DNA of 64,000 nucleotides from Gerris lacustris (Eukaryota; Arthropoda; Insecta; Hemiptera; Gerridae), in contig OX578277.1 in the NCBI GenBank assembly GCA_951217055.1, positions 63,086,388 to 63,150,387 on the forward strand, read 5' to 3'. Of this stretch, positions 44,502 to 56,734 are shown in pieces. Below the pieces are notes generated by a model, which made no database searches, was not told the DNA's origin, and saw only the letters and a program-made list of their open reading frames with translations. Position numbers and translations under genes: made by a program. Position 1 is the stretch's first letter, and each line of letters starts with the position of its first letter.

Positions 44502-44547
44502 TCTTTACCACGCTAGCGCGGTAAAGAAGAGGAATTCTTCAGCTTTA
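44502..44547. repeat. 18-bp perfect hairpin
   Basis: GAATTCCTCTTCTTTACC, a 10-base loop ACGCTAGCGC, then the exact complement GGTAAAGAAGAGGAATTC. Confidence 0.85.
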
Positions 44548-45312
44548 CGCACGATTAGCGAGTTTGTTTACATTTAACAAAACTAATTTGCTATTATTTT
44601 ATTAAAGTAACTGTTTATATCGAGTTTTTAGTGAAAAACAATGAATGAATCAAGTGGCTTTGACGAAAATGTAGAGAATAATACTCCTCCAGAAATAATT
44701 AATTCGGCAAAAAATACAACTCAAAATTAATTCCATCTTTATCAAGAGAAGAGATACGAACTTACATACAGCAAGTTTATTTTTTTCTCTATTTATTATT
44801 TAAATCTAACAATCGTAGATAAAGTACGGTACGCAACTCGTGAGAAAACGGCATTTTGCATTGCTCGTGTGGTTTTACTACCCTCGCTGTCGCTCCGGCG
44901 CAGACTCCACACTCGCATGCAAAATGCTACTTTCCGCACTCTACGCGTAATGTACTATTACGTCCTAGGACGTAAAAAATTCGTGCTGGTAGTTATCAAA
45001 ACTTCCGTTTAGCGCTGCAATCTTTGCAGAAATGCTTCTTAGTACGATTAAAATCCGCTAGATGTCAATGCTTTTTATTTATATTTTGTTATAGTGTAAC
45101 CTCTTTTTAAGGTTTCTTTTTTTTTTAATCTTAAAGTATGTACTAATATTTGATATTATTATATTGATTATTGATTAATATTTAATGTTTTTTCATTGTC
45201 TACCAAGGAAAAAATTGCATATGCTACACGACTGTGAAGTGTTTTTTCTTTACTTTAGCAAAGAACTCTCGCTTCGCTCGACAGTAAATTTAATTGCCGC
45301 GGTATATGAGAA

Positions 45313-46638
45313 AGTTTGTCTGAGTTGTCTCTTTTTTTTGGGGTATATTTTGACATATAAAACCTTTATAGAATGCAAAATTTAAAAAAGCATATATATA
45401 TTTGTATCCTACTTTTCCGCAGCTTTCATTTTATACTCCACTCAAAATTTAAAGAAAATAAAATTTTGGGCGCACTTCACATTTACAATTGGCAATTTTT
45501 GAAAAATAGGGATGCGCTCCCGGAATTTTCATCGCCCCACAATAAGGTATTAGCATGAATTATTTCGAAATTTCAGGACCAGCCGTTATAGTGGGGGGGG
45601 GGGGATTATTTTTTTTTTGGTATATTTTAACTTATTTAACCAATAAGGAATGCAACATTTAAAAAAGCATATATATATATTTGTAACCTACTGTTCAGCA
45701 GCTTTCATTTGATACCCCGCACTCAAGAATTAAAAAAAATCACAGGGAAGTACTTGCGTCCAAGTACTTTTTAGGGTTTTGTAGAAGATTAAGCATGCCC
45801 GTTATGTAATTATGATTTTATTCTTCGATCTCAAGGGTCCGGGTTCGATCCCCCGGGGGGTCACAATGTTTTTCATCGGTAATAACGACTAGAAAAATTC
45901 ATTTTTTCAAACCATTTCCATCGCTTCACCATAAGGTATAACCATGAATTATTTCGAAATTTTAGGACCACCCGTTATATAGTGGTTGGGGAGGGGGAAA
46001 TTTTTGGGGGTATATTTTGACTTATAAAATTAATAAAGAATGAAAAATTTAAAAAAGCAAATATATATTTGAATCCTACTCTTCACCAGCTTTCATATGA
46101 TACCCAACACAAAATTTTAAAAAAATTAAATTTTTGGCGCACTTCAAATTTTCGCGCCCAAAATTGGCAATTTTTTAAAATTTGGGATGAACTCCCGGAA
46201 TTTTCATCGCCCCACAATAAGGCATTAGCATGAATTATTTCGAAATTTTAGCACCAGCCGAAGTATAGTGGTTGGGGGGGGGGAAATTTTTTTTGGGTAT
46301 ATTTTGATTTTTTTACCCAATAAGGAATGCAAAATATACAAAAGCTTATATATATTTGCGTCCTACTCTTCAGCAGCTTTCATTTGATACCCCACTCGAA
46401 AATTAAAAAAAATATAAATTTTTGAGTTTACAACATTTTTGCGAATTGCGCATGCGCATATTTAATTTTGAACTTCTGTATATTTTTCCTGTGGTTGGGT
46501 CAAAAAGTTACACCAGTATTTCAAATTTCAGCTCTTTAGCTTAAACGGTTCGGGCCCTATGAACCAAAGAGCGACGGACAGACGGACACATCACCCTCGG
46601 CATAAGGGTTTTGAGAAGAATCTACAAAACCCTAAAAA
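45313..46638. mobile_element. Repeat family E, multi-unit copy
   Basis: Several units of the family E repeat occur in tandem (about 45340-45460, 45530-45740, 45930-46150 and 46190-46450), each with GCAT(ATAT)n and CAGCTTTCAT blocks. The terminal repeat TTTTTAGGGTTTTGTAGA starts at 45768 and its mate TCTACAAAACCCTAAAAA lies at 46621-46638. The sequence upstream of 45768 consists of further units outside this pair, suggesting nested or tandem insertion. An AAGTACTTGCGTCCAAGTAC block precedes the left terminal repeat in both this copy and the 29467 copy. Confidence 0.6.
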
Positions 46639-47526
46639 ACGGTTCATTTGTAGTGAGTTATTTTCTTCATCTTTCACTGGTCAAACTTATTTTTTGACCT
46701 CATATCATAAGTAACGAGATACAGAGCTTCAAAAAGTGCAAAATTTCTCAAAATTGTGAAAAACTGCTAAAAAGGCTCGTTTTCGCTAGGTATATTTTTT
46801 ATAGCGATTTTTTATTTGATTTTTCAACTCAAGTTTTACGGCTGAAATATTAGATCTAAGAAAAAATTTAAAAAATAAAAAGTTTGTTTTGAGCCAAAAA
46901 ATCGAAATTATTTAAAGTATTAGTTATGTACAGGCAACTTTTTTTCTCATTTTCTTTCGGCAAAGAGTACTTTCTTAACGAAATAAGTTGCTTATAAGGT
47001 GCACTTTTAATAGATATTATTGATTTAATGTCTCAAAATAAGGAAAATTTAATCTTGAAACCATTTTCCTAGACCCATTATTTTAGTTGGGGGGAAACTA
47101 CTGGGAACTTGGGGGGAGGTTAAAAACCCCAAACATTTTGCACTTGTTTCAGTTTTTTTTAAATATTTCAAAAACGGTTGATTCTGGCGGAAAACTTTGT
47201 GATTTTGTAATTGTAATTTGTAGTGAAAAATGATATAGCGTGATAGTAATTCGTAGTAATAGTGTGATAGTAATTTGTTGAGGATTAAATTTCCTTTCAA
47301 ATTTCACTGGTCAAACTTATATTTTTTAACTTCATAAGTAACGAGATACTGGGCTTCAAAAAGTGCAAAAATTATCATTATATTAACATTTTATTGTAAT
47401 ATAATCCTTGGTCGTCCTAGATTATTATTTCTTCACAAATAAAAAGTCACAAATAGCGTTCAATTGAATTTTGTGAATTTAGTAGCATAAATTGAAATGA
47501 ATTAATAATTGCATCTATAAAAAAAT
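46639..47526. repeat. Intergenic with ~85-bp direct duplication
   Basis: TTTCACTGGTCAAACTTAT, AAGTAACGAGATAC and GGCTTCAAAAAGTGCAAAA-type blocks at about 46672-46745 recur at about 47302-47372. No gene. Confidence 0.45.
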
Positions 47527-48010
47527 ACGTGTGGTGTCGCGGGACACCCGGTAGTAACGAAGTTCCTTACATTTTTCATTAAATATAAATTATAAAATCA
47601 CACTGCTAAGTACGTAAACATTGCTAACTACTTTTACATGGCGGAGTTAGAAAAGAGACGAAATTAAAAGTAACGAACTGTTTGTACCTAGCCCAAGAGT
47701 TAAGGCAAAATTAAAAGAAAATCAATATTTGTATCATTAAAGCAAGCGTCTTACTATAAATATATATTGAATATAAGAAAAAAGTTGATCATGTTGAGTT
47801 TATAGTTAAAGAGTTGGTTTGTTAAAGGATTTTGGATTGAAATAGGACTGTTTTCTACCTACCGGGCCTATTAATGTAAAATATTATAAAATATATCTCT
47901 TCCCTACTCTAAAGCTTCTGCTTGAATCCGGTTGAAATTTTACATGCCTGTTTCAATTGTACTTTAGACAATGTGTAAGAAGTTCGATTAATATCGTTAT
48001 AGGGTCATTT
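47527..48010 (-). repeat. Dispersed repeat family A, copy 2 (inverted)
   Basis: Begins ATACGTGTGGTGTCGCGGGA, then AACGAAGTTCCTTACATTTT, the complement of the right end of copy 1, and continues through its interior (TTTGTACCTAG, CTCTTCCCTACTC, GTTGAAATTTTACATGCCTG). Confidence 0.6.
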
Positions 48011-48239
48011 TCAAAAAAGTGACACCTTCACTGTCCGCGAGTTAAAAAAATTAATTACTTGCACTCCTTATAATTAAAAAATCTACAACCCCACAAACAT
48101 TTTTCTATAGATTAAATTCGTCACTTTGGTGTAGTCAGATTCTTGAATATCCTTTTTAGGGAGGAGAAATATATACAAAAATGTCTCGATAGTTATGTCC
48201 CAGCCCCTTTTAACCTAAGTTACCATGCTCAAAAAATAT

Positions 48240-48650
48240 TTTGGAACGAAGTTCCTTATGGCACGTTCTAGAGCCCGGGAGTGCGAATCCGAAAAAAACG
48301 ACCAAAATCACCGTCACAAAATAACCGTCACAAAATCACCGTCACGCAAAATCCGTCACGAAATCTACAGATGACGATAACTTGAGTAAAAGCTCACCGA
48401 GTTAGATGAAATTTAGTACACATGTTCATTTTACCAATGCCCAGGCTGAGTTCATCGGAAAGCTTTATCCGCCCAAGCGTCCACGCACAACGCTCGCGTA
48501 AACGTAAGCTTTTCTGACTCCACCATGTATAAGTAGTTAGCAATGTATAAGCGTACTTAGCAGTGTGATTTAGTAATTTATATTTAATGAAAAATGTAAG
48601 GAACTTCGTTCCCACCGGGTGTCCCGTGACACCACACGTATTTTTCTTTG
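48240..48650 (+). repeat. Dispersed repeat family A, copy 3
   Basis: Short version with both ends: GGAACGAAGTTCCTTATGGC at the left and GGAACTTCGTTCCCACCGGG with a CACCACACGTATTTT tail at the right. Internal GATGACGATAACTTGAG and AACGCTCGCGTAAACGT blocks. It lacks the ~500-bp interior of copy 1. Confidence 0.65.
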
Positions 48651-49362
48651 ACTTTCAAACTATGATCCTAGATAGGATAATATAATGTACGTTGTGATAC
48701 TAAATATAATTTCTTTCTTATTTCGGTGTAACATGTCGAGAATTTACTAAAAAAGCTTGTCCCAGCAATCGGTCACGATAGCTACTTCACAATTGTTACC
48801 AAGAAATTGGCTGCACTGTTTGACTGAGGGCGGGATTGCAGTGTTTTACAGATAAAAGAATCATTCCTTTATAACCTAAAGTTCGTCTCCGCGTCTTCTG
48901 AAGTAAGCCTCGGACACACAACAATTCTCTTCAAAAATCATGGGGCGTATGTATATTGAAAGTCACAATAGTTACCATAACTTTTAGTACTTAAAAGTGC
49001 ATTTAAAGCTTTTTAATATTTTTTGGGAACACCCCAGTGGTATACAGAAAACTTATGCTGTCCTTTGAAAGCATTAATACATTAGGGTGGCTTGGCCGCC
49101 ATGTTTTAGTTTATAAGTCACGATAGTTACTTGTCCCGATAGTTACTTTTCACATACATATTCTTGTTGTATAGATGTTCAGCGTCAAAATAAAGCACTT
49201 GTTGCCTCAAAATTGTCAGTGTCACTTTTTTGAAAATGTCCCTTTTATTATTTTATCATTCCAAGATTCTCAGATTCCCAGGAACAAGATAGATGTCACA
49301 TTAGTTACCCAGCGTACTACATGTCACGATAGTTACTAAAATAAATTGAATTTAAACAGGTT
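48651..49362. other. Intergenic, no gene seen
   Basis: GTCACGATAGTTAC-like motifs recur (about 48770, 49115, 49320 and 50380 in variant form), suggesting a further decayed repeat. No ORF. Confidence 0.3.
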
Positions 49363-49925
49363 CTTTTTAGGGTCTGTTGGCAAAACCAAGGACCCTTATA
49401 TTTTCCTGCGTGTGTCTGTCCGTCCGTCCTGTCGCCTTCTCTCACGGCTACACTTTACGTCCGATCACTTTGGAATTTGGCGCATGTATGTGTCTTGTAA
49501 CTGCCCACATATTTTAAAAATATAGCGATTAAAAAAAAATATTTTTCAAAAAAATTAGGGTAAAAAAACTTAAGGGTTAAATTTTTTTTCGACAACGTGA
49601 GTGGTATCATATGAAAGGGTACGTTGAGCTGATTACAAAAATATATAATTCTTTGGTTATAACTTTGATAGGGTGAGCGTAGGCAAGTTTGAAGCGGGTG
49701 TGAAACGTGTCCCCCCCTTCTATCTCACTTATGTGAAGTGCAAAAAATCTGAAAAAAATTCCTGAACATTCTTCGACCAAAAGTAAAGATACCACTTTTT
49801 GGAAATTTCGAAAAAAATATTATTTTATTTTTTATTGACAAAATACGTTTTTTTATAATTATGGTCTTTTCGATGTATTTATGGTTGTAGTCCGGTTCAG
49901 TGGCAAAAAAATACTTTATCGGAAG
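49363..49925 (+). repeat. Dispersed repeat family G, copy 2
   Basis: Parallel to 25611-26870 (TTAGGGTCTGTTGGCAAAAC, GTGTGTCTGTCCGTCC, ATGAAAGGGTACGTTGAGCT, GTAGTCCGGTTCAGTGGCAA). It lacks the MITE found in copy 1 and so provides its empty site near 49878. Confidence 0.65.
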
Positions 49926-50934
49926 TATGTTTTGAGAATATCAGACTTATAGGATAGTTCAAAGTAAGCTTTTTAGCATTTTAAGAAACACTATCAATAG
50001 GGTACTACTTAAACTATACAGGGTGGCCTACGGACCCTCGCTGTGTGCTGACCAGCCCACACTTGACCTGTTTATTTAAAATAAAAAAACTTCGTCCTCA
50101 TCATAGAGATGAGTGTACAATGACTTATTTAGGAAATGGAATCTAATTAGCAAACAAAAATTTATATGACCAGGAACTTTAATTAAAGGAACTTGAACTG
50201 TAACTATCGTGACAAAATTAGAATTAATTAATTTTTTCACAAATTAAAACCAATGTAGGAAATGTCCTGATCCTGAATAGACAATAATATTGGTTTGAGT
50301 CACAGACTGTGTGACGATTTCCAGGTGGTAAATATAATTTTGCAAATCGGTAAGTTGAAGAAAATTCCGGTAACTATTGCGACTAAAAAACTTGACTTTT
50401 TTTATTTAAAAATTAATAAAAATAGTAAAACTACAAAATCCCGCGCCCCACATGCATATTCTTGTTGTATAGATGCTCAGCATCAAAATAAAGCACTAGC
50501 TGAATCAAAATCTGAAAAATAAATTTTTGGCATAAAGGATTGCTCAGAATTGTCAAAGTGTCACTTTTTTTAAAATTACCCTATACGTTAGAACGGAAGA
50601 TATCGGTAAAAACGTTGTTTTCTTAATTTTAAACGTTGGGTCCACTTTAATAAATTTAGCGATATAATATATTTATTTAATATAATATATTTATATATTT
50701 TAAAAATATATTTAAAAAAGTTGTTTGTCTCATTAAATAGATGAAGTTAGAATTGTTTTCTTGGATTAAATACGCAGTATTATAATAATATACCTAATAT
50801 ATTGAAATAAGCGTCAGCACAGATCAATTTTACTTTTAACAAGGCCGTGATTGTATTTTCGATATTTACAAAACCAAGTGACATTTTGACGTATAACAAA
50901 AATAAACTAGTCAAGTAACAGGCTTCCATAATAA
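49926..50934. other. Intergenic, AT-rich
   Basis: Contains an inverted family A interior fragment near 50570-50680 (ACGTTAGAACGGAAGATATC). No gene. Confidence 0.3.
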
Positions 50935-51200
50935 CATTTTTTCCCGTCTTTTTGAAACTTACGCGAGCGTTGCGCGTGAACACTTGGGCGGATATGCTGT
51001 TCGTTTTCCAACGAACTCAGCCTGGGCATTGGTAAAATGAACATGTGTACCAAATTTTAACTAACTCGGTGATCTTGTACTCAAGTTATCGTCATCGGTA
51101 TATTTCGTGACGGTTTTTGCGTTGCGGTGATTTTGCGACGGTGATTTTGGATTCACTCCCTGGCTCCAGATCGTGCGATAAGGAACTTCGTTCCAAAAAA
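50935..51200 (-). repeat. Dispersed repeat family A, copy 4 (inverted)
   Basis: TTACGCGAGCGTTGCGCGTG, ACTCAAGTTATCGTCATCGG, tandem GGTGATTTTGCGACG, then TGCGATAAGGAACTTCGTTCC at 51174-51194. Confidence 0.6.
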
Positions 51201-51534
51201 AAATATATATTAAATTTTGGGCACGTCCTTCTATGAATTTGTTGTTTTTTCGACCTATCACAATACTTTCTCAAAAATACTGAGTATTTAAGAGAGTATT
51301 AAAGTATCGTTAGGACGTCCCGACGTTTGTTTTCCAACGGTCGGGAGTGAAAAACAAGTATTTTCAGCAGTTTTTCACGATTTTGAGAAATTTTACAACA
51401 TCCCAAAGTTTCGTTAAATTTGAAATTTTATTAAGGTACTAAGTACATGACGACTGGACTATGGGGGGGGGGGGGTCCTCCAAAAAAAATCTAGCACACG
51501 GGCCTCAGCAGGTCTATTTCCATCTCTGATGACC

Positions 51535-51745
51535 TACCATCAAATCTCATTAAAATCGACGAGTAGTTTTTAAGATGTTGTTTCGCATAAATTGAACGAC
51601 AGACGACAGTCACAGAACCAAAAATGTTCCCTGATCACTAAAACGAGTTTCCGTCTGGTAATTTTTGAAATTTGAGACATAAAATATTATCGTTCTTCAG
51701 AAAGATCATACATAGCTTTCGCTACCTTCGGTAAGCTAGAAAGCA
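51535..51745 (+). repeat. Dispersed repeat family F copy
   Basis: AAAATCGACGAGTAGTTTTT, GAACGACAGACGACAG, CCAAAAATGTTCCCTGATC and CTTTCGCTACCTTCGGTAAG in family order. Confidence 0.55.
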
Positions 51746-51879
51746 AAAGTACCAAGTGAATAAAATTAAAAAAGTCTAGTCATGCACTATGGCCTAATGA
51801 GCGAATTTTCAAAGAAATCTGCGTATTATTGGCTGATTGATGATAATATAGGAAAATTTTGGTTTAAAATTTGCATGGG

Positions 51880-52030
51880 TAAAAATAAAAGTTTCACAAG
51901 GGTACGGGGTATACAATAGTCAAAATAGTATTTACCCTTCAAGATGCATGTCGTTGGAAAGCTCTTTAAGAGTACAGTAATTGTTGTTATGTACACTTTT
52001 ATCATATTTTCATATAAGATGGGGATAAAA
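51880..52030 (+). repeat. Third copy of the 33297-33850 repeat unit
   Basis: Shares CACAAGGGTACGGGGTATAC, GCTCTTTAAGAGTACAGTAA and TTGTTGTTATGTACACTTTT with the tandem units at 33.3-33.8 kb. Confidence 0.6.
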
Positions 52031-53560
52031 TGGAAAAACCCGTTTTTATGCTATTTTTGACCCTAAATTGTAAAAATTTGACCCCTAAATGAACTCCAAA
52101 AATGCTGGCTAACGAACTCATTCTTTCTTTTGATATTATTGACATTTTAAAATTGGTTTGAAATTTTTAAGTGCTTTTTTAATCCTAAAGAAGATATCGT
52201 CTGAAGTGACACATAATATGCACTCGTACATACATAATATACATATTATTAATAGGTATATATATAATATGTAAAATACATAAAAAAGTGTTAAATTTTA
52301 GGAATCGATTCAGAATGGTCTAAAACTGATTTCCGTGGAAAATTGTTTCAAAAATTCGCATTACAAAAATTTTGAAGCCATTGCAATAGCTTAATTTTCT
52401 TCGAAAATTCGCTAACAGAGTGAATTAGTAATAAATTCTTTATAAAATATTTCGAGAAGTTATGAAAATATTACTGAATAGACGGGTTGGGTCTCACAGA
52501 CCCAAGGGTGATTATGAAGTAGAAAATGAGTCAGCAACTTGGCAGTGAATGTGAGAAGGTGGTATAGAAGGGAAACTATAATATAAATATTCCTTATCAG
52601 TGTTTTACTATTTAGTATTACAGTGTGGGTATGATAGACCCAACCTGTGTACGCCTTTGTAGTAGAAAGTGAGTAAAACCCCTCTATGGTCACTCGACGA
52701 AGTGTTAAGACGTTAGTGTGCAGTTATCTTTCAACATGGTCTTTAAGATGGAATCCTAGTTATAACACCCCTAGTCAACACCTAGCGCCTTATCAGGGTT
52801 GTTTTAGAAGGTGAGCTTAGAGCTTATGGCAATTCGGGTTGATTCTTGGTTGAGTGTAAATATTTTTACTCTCCTAAAACTCCTCTTAGGCTCAATACAC
52901 CACGCTATCACCTATCACTTATAGTAATAGTGTATCATAATGTAGTTTTCACTTGTTTTTAATCATGACTCGTGACCAACTGCGTTAAGTAAAGAAGCCC
53001 TTAATATTTTAATTATACCTACCTTATATATATATGTTAAAAGTAACTAATGGTATAATTACAATAATATATATTATTATTGCACATATTTTTATATTTA
53101 TTGTTATGATTATTATGATTATTATTATATATATATATATATACATATATTTCATTTGGAAAATTCATATATATTATGTTAATTACTAATTAACAAATTT
53201 ACCGTTGGCTATTACAAATATTTTAACTATTCAATATATTTTTAGAGTGTGTTAATATGCAAATAAACTCTTTCTAATTAAAATACAATAGAAATTGCTG
53301 TTTTTTAATTATTATTATTATTATAGCGATTAATAAATATAACTTAAGTTATAGTTATAGCCATACAAGAAAAATTAGTTCATTAAGATTCCAAATTAAT
53401 TTTATATTTAATCATTTAATCTTAAGACCAAATTTTAAATATTTATGTAATATACATTACATATATATATGTAATGATATATATATTATATTATTTTTTA
53501 TATGTAATAATATAATATAGGCTCACTACTTCGCATGCCGCTTACTTGGTTTCTACCCAT
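52031..53560. other. Intergenic, AT-rich with TA microsatellites
   Basis: Short (TA)n tracts near 52258, 53125-53145 and 53460-53500. No gene or terminal repeat was found. Confidence 0.3.
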
Positions 53561-53568
53561 TTTAGACT

Positions 53569-53884
53569 GTTTGCTAGCTTGGTTTCTCGCTCCACATTCA
53601 GCGTAAGAATAAGTTGATTGATTGTAGGGGGGGGGATGCACTAGGGCTTTAGACGAATCCAAAAAGCCCTCATTTATTAAAATCGGTTCAGTAGTTTAGG
53701 CTGTAGGTGCGTCAACGTTAAAGTGACTGTTCGCTAGCTTGGTTTCTCGCTCCGCGTTCAGCGTAGAGATGAGTTATCTAATTTTTTTTATCTAGGAATG
53801 CACTAGGGCCCTAGACGAGTCCAAAAAGCCCTCATTTATTAAAATCGGTTTAGTAGTTTAGGCTGTAGGTGCGTCAACGTAAAA
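53569..53884 (+). repeat. ~158-bp tandem duplication
   Basis: Two units with the same order: GCTAGCTTGGTTTCTCGCTC, ATGCACTAGGG, AAAAAGCCCTCATTTATTAA, and GTAGTTTAGGCTGTAGGTGC ending GTCAACGT. Junction near 53727. The only clear repeat close to the Ubx side. Confidence 0.8.
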
Positions 53885-56329
53885 TGAAGGAAGAATAAGA
53901 ATAAGAATAAGAAGTCATCAAAACTATCATTTTCAAACCTATTTTTCTCTACTTCTACTTGACCGATTTCGACATTTTTTTTTTTTTATTTTGATCTACA
54001 GGACACGGCGTTCAAAGATATTTAAAAATTATTTCGGTAGCTTGTATGTATTTCACGCTGCAGACCCTCAAAAACCCTAGTTTGTCACCTACAGTATATA
54101 TACACTGGCAGCTTTTGTGAAATTTTGACTTTTTGACTTGGCGGGGCGGAACGCTGCCGCGTTCCTAAATATTTTATTTCAAATCATTTTCACAATATGA
54201 AATTATTTTAAAAACAGACCTCTATCTAAAATTATTTTCTATGTTCCAATCATAAAAATTATAAAATATATTAAGTGAATTCGACTTTACTACTCTAAAC
54301 TTCTAGCATATTCGTTGTATATTACCCCTCGCTTTTATAATATGCTTATTCTAAGCTTATCCCTATAGACCAAAATAGAATAAGTATACTTCTAACTTTA
54401 AACAAAGAATATAAAGGATAGATCTGCACATTATAAAGATTGTGCCGTTCAAAAGCAAATTAAACTTATTACATAGGTAATTTATTGTTTATTGTAGGTA
54501 TTGAGGTTATTTAAATACCTGATTATATTTTGATAAGTTGAGTTAAAGCTCTCATCTTATCGCTTGTATAATGTGACCCCTGGAACTATAAGTAAAAATT
54601 AACAATAATTTATAGGTTCTATTGGGTTGAGATGATAAATTATAACTGAGGTGAGAAGTACTTAACTGTCCCTCCACATTACTTTATTCAAAACAAATCT
54701 GGCTTTCAAGCGGTCATCATTAGTAAACTAGGAGTTTAAGTACATGGCTGGCTAGATCTGTGATCTTGACTCCTAGTTCTACTTCAGTACTTCTCCGGCA
54801 CTGATAATGACCTCTTGGGGTTGAAAACCAGTATTAATAAAAACTATTGTAGAGAGAATGTATAGAGAAAGTATTTTACTGCTTAGTCTAGAATAACATC
54901 ACTGCTAAATTTTAAAGATTATTAATTATCATTTAGGATCAATGCAGTTAATGAATGCTACTTAATAAATGTAGAATACTTTTGACCTTGATATATGTTT
55001 ATTATAATTGATTTCCTCGTCCTGAAATCGAAATCACCTACAAATAATTGTTGTCAATGGAAAAAAAAAAATTATATTTTTATATATAGATTTATATAGA
55101 TTAACCTTGTATATTTCAAATAATCGAACTTACTCATATCAAGTATGAATTTCTATTATTAAATTCGACAAATACATAATAATAATATAATCAAAGAAAT
55201 AAATGTTTTTACATTTTTCTTTTATTACATTTTTTCAATGTTATGAGTAAGTTCAAATATTTGAAAGAGATAAGGTTAAGGGTGCACCCTTAAGTAGTAA
55301 GGGTTATTACCCGATACATTGACAGTTTTAGGTTCCTTTAAAATCAAACAATAGCCTTTATTTCTTCATCGGCCCTAACATGGAACCAATGGCATGTTGT
55401 CCTTTTGGTTCCCGAACCCTACCAGTAGCAACCATCAAGTAGGGGTTGCTTACAGCCCCACGTATTCCTTACTGTGCCGACCACTGGAAAAAAGGCACTA
55501 AAGTACTTAATGAAGATGTCAAGGGCACAATGCTCTCCCTGTACTAAGGGCCCTTTAAAACTCACCACAAACCAAACCGAAAGGGATAAACCAATAAAAG
55601 TAGTTTATTTTGATTATTTAGATATGACACGAAAATACCCTCTCTACTTATGACTTAACTTAATATATGTATTAGCATGCAATTAATTCACACTTTTATT
55701 ACAGAAATTATTTAATAATGCAATAATTGTTTAATTATTAATAATAATTTATTTATTTATTAAAATATGTTCGTTATTTTTATACATACATAAATAACTG
55801 ATAGTAGGTATATTAATTTTTTTTTTTTTCTTTTTGCAATTTTAATCATACTCTATCTATTAACCTATCTAGTAAGTTAGCTTGTTTGTGTTTAATTTTT
55901 TGTACTTGAATTATAATTTAATTGATACAAAAACCTCTTATTTATCTATTTCCTCTTGTTATGGTCAGTTTTAATTAATTAATTAATTATTATTCTTTAA
56001 TTAATATTTCATAAATATTTTCTGGTCCAACCTAATTCTTACTGCTTGAGTGTTTTTGTGAGAAGTGTTTAGCTTATAGTAGAGGGATGATTTTCTATGG
56101 AGGGAGGGGAGGGGGTACCCTAAATAAGGTAGTAGTTTTTTCTTGAGTGAAGAGGAAGACAGGTCCAGTAGTGAAAAGAATGTTAAATAAAAGGTAACAC
56201 GAGTATTAATACAAGTTGATGGGCAATAACTCGGTTTATGGGATGTAGTTATTAATTGCGTGGGACAGGGAATCTAGTGTATGGGGTGATAAGAGGTGGA
56301 ATGGCATATAGAGAGGTGTTGATAATGGT
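53885..56329. other. Ubx upstream region, transposon-poor
   Basis: No TIR elements or ORFs. 55280-55580 is less AT-rich and carries short inverted blocks (TAAGTAGTAAGGGTTATTACCC; GTAGCAACCATCAAGTAGGGG), possibly a conserved or regulatory segment, with no evidence beyond composition. Confidence 0.35.
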
Positions 56330-56734
56330 TCATAAAGGGAAGGGTGAATGAGTTAGTTCAGAGGTTCGGCCGCTAGATGGAGACGGCATGGGCAGGCGCT
56401 GCCAAGGCTAAGAGCGGATTGGTTCATGCCCCCCTCTCCCTCCCGAGCAGCTCCCGCCGCTCTGGAATACATCCTCATCAGTACTTCAAACACCACGTCC
56501 AGGCCACCACACCCCACCACCCGGCACCCCATTCTTACGTCACGATATTACTATTTTTATTGCCCCATAAAAATTTTATATCCGACCTTTCCGTTTTATA
56601 TCGTTAAGTACCCTTTGAATGCGGCCGTTCCTGAACTGATTCCGAACTACGAAAATTTTTTCGAATTTTTTAAAAAAAATTTGATGCTGTAATTGTTTAC
56701 GCGCTCCCCGGCAGTCGGTGTGCCGGCTATCGAA
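56330..56734 (+). promoter_or_regulatory. Ubx: Ubx 5'UTR / proximal promoter region
   Basis: Base composition jumps to GC-rich from about 56365. A TCAGT initiator-like motif lies at 56478-56482, with no TATA box at the usual distance. An AT-rich core at 56541-56605 holds clustered TTTATTG, CCATAAAA, TTTTATAT and TTTTATATCG sites of the Caudal/Abd-B homeodomain type. The Ubx ATG is at 56735 in a CGAA-ATG context. The exact start site is not determinable here. Confidence 0.4.

Larger units (their letters stand above)
41888..45312. mobile_element. Foldback-type element with nested hAT
   Basis: The left arm (about 41920-42100, continuing at 43576-43760 after a nested insertion) matches the right arm (44960-45312) in reverse: the GAGCGAAGCGAGA hairpin, AAAGAAAAAACACTTCACAG, AGCATATGC, ACAATGAAAAAACATTAAAT, ATTAGTACATACTT, AAACCTTAAAAAGAGG and ATCTAGCGGATTTTAATCGT. 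Arms are ~400 bp once the hAT is removed. The centre holds a family A fragment (43900-44450) and a hairpin at 44502-44547. No transposase is seen. Confidence 0.55.

Noticed and set aside
56377..56692. ORFs of 76-88 aa upstream of Ubx
   Set aside because: They lie in the GC-rich leader, where frames stay open by composition. There is no domain and they overlap each other in different frames.
56693..56734. A 14-residue N-terminal extension of Ubx from a TTG at 56693
   Set aside because: The conserved Ubx N-terminus MNSYFEQ begins at the ATG at 56735; non-ATG starts are not expected here.
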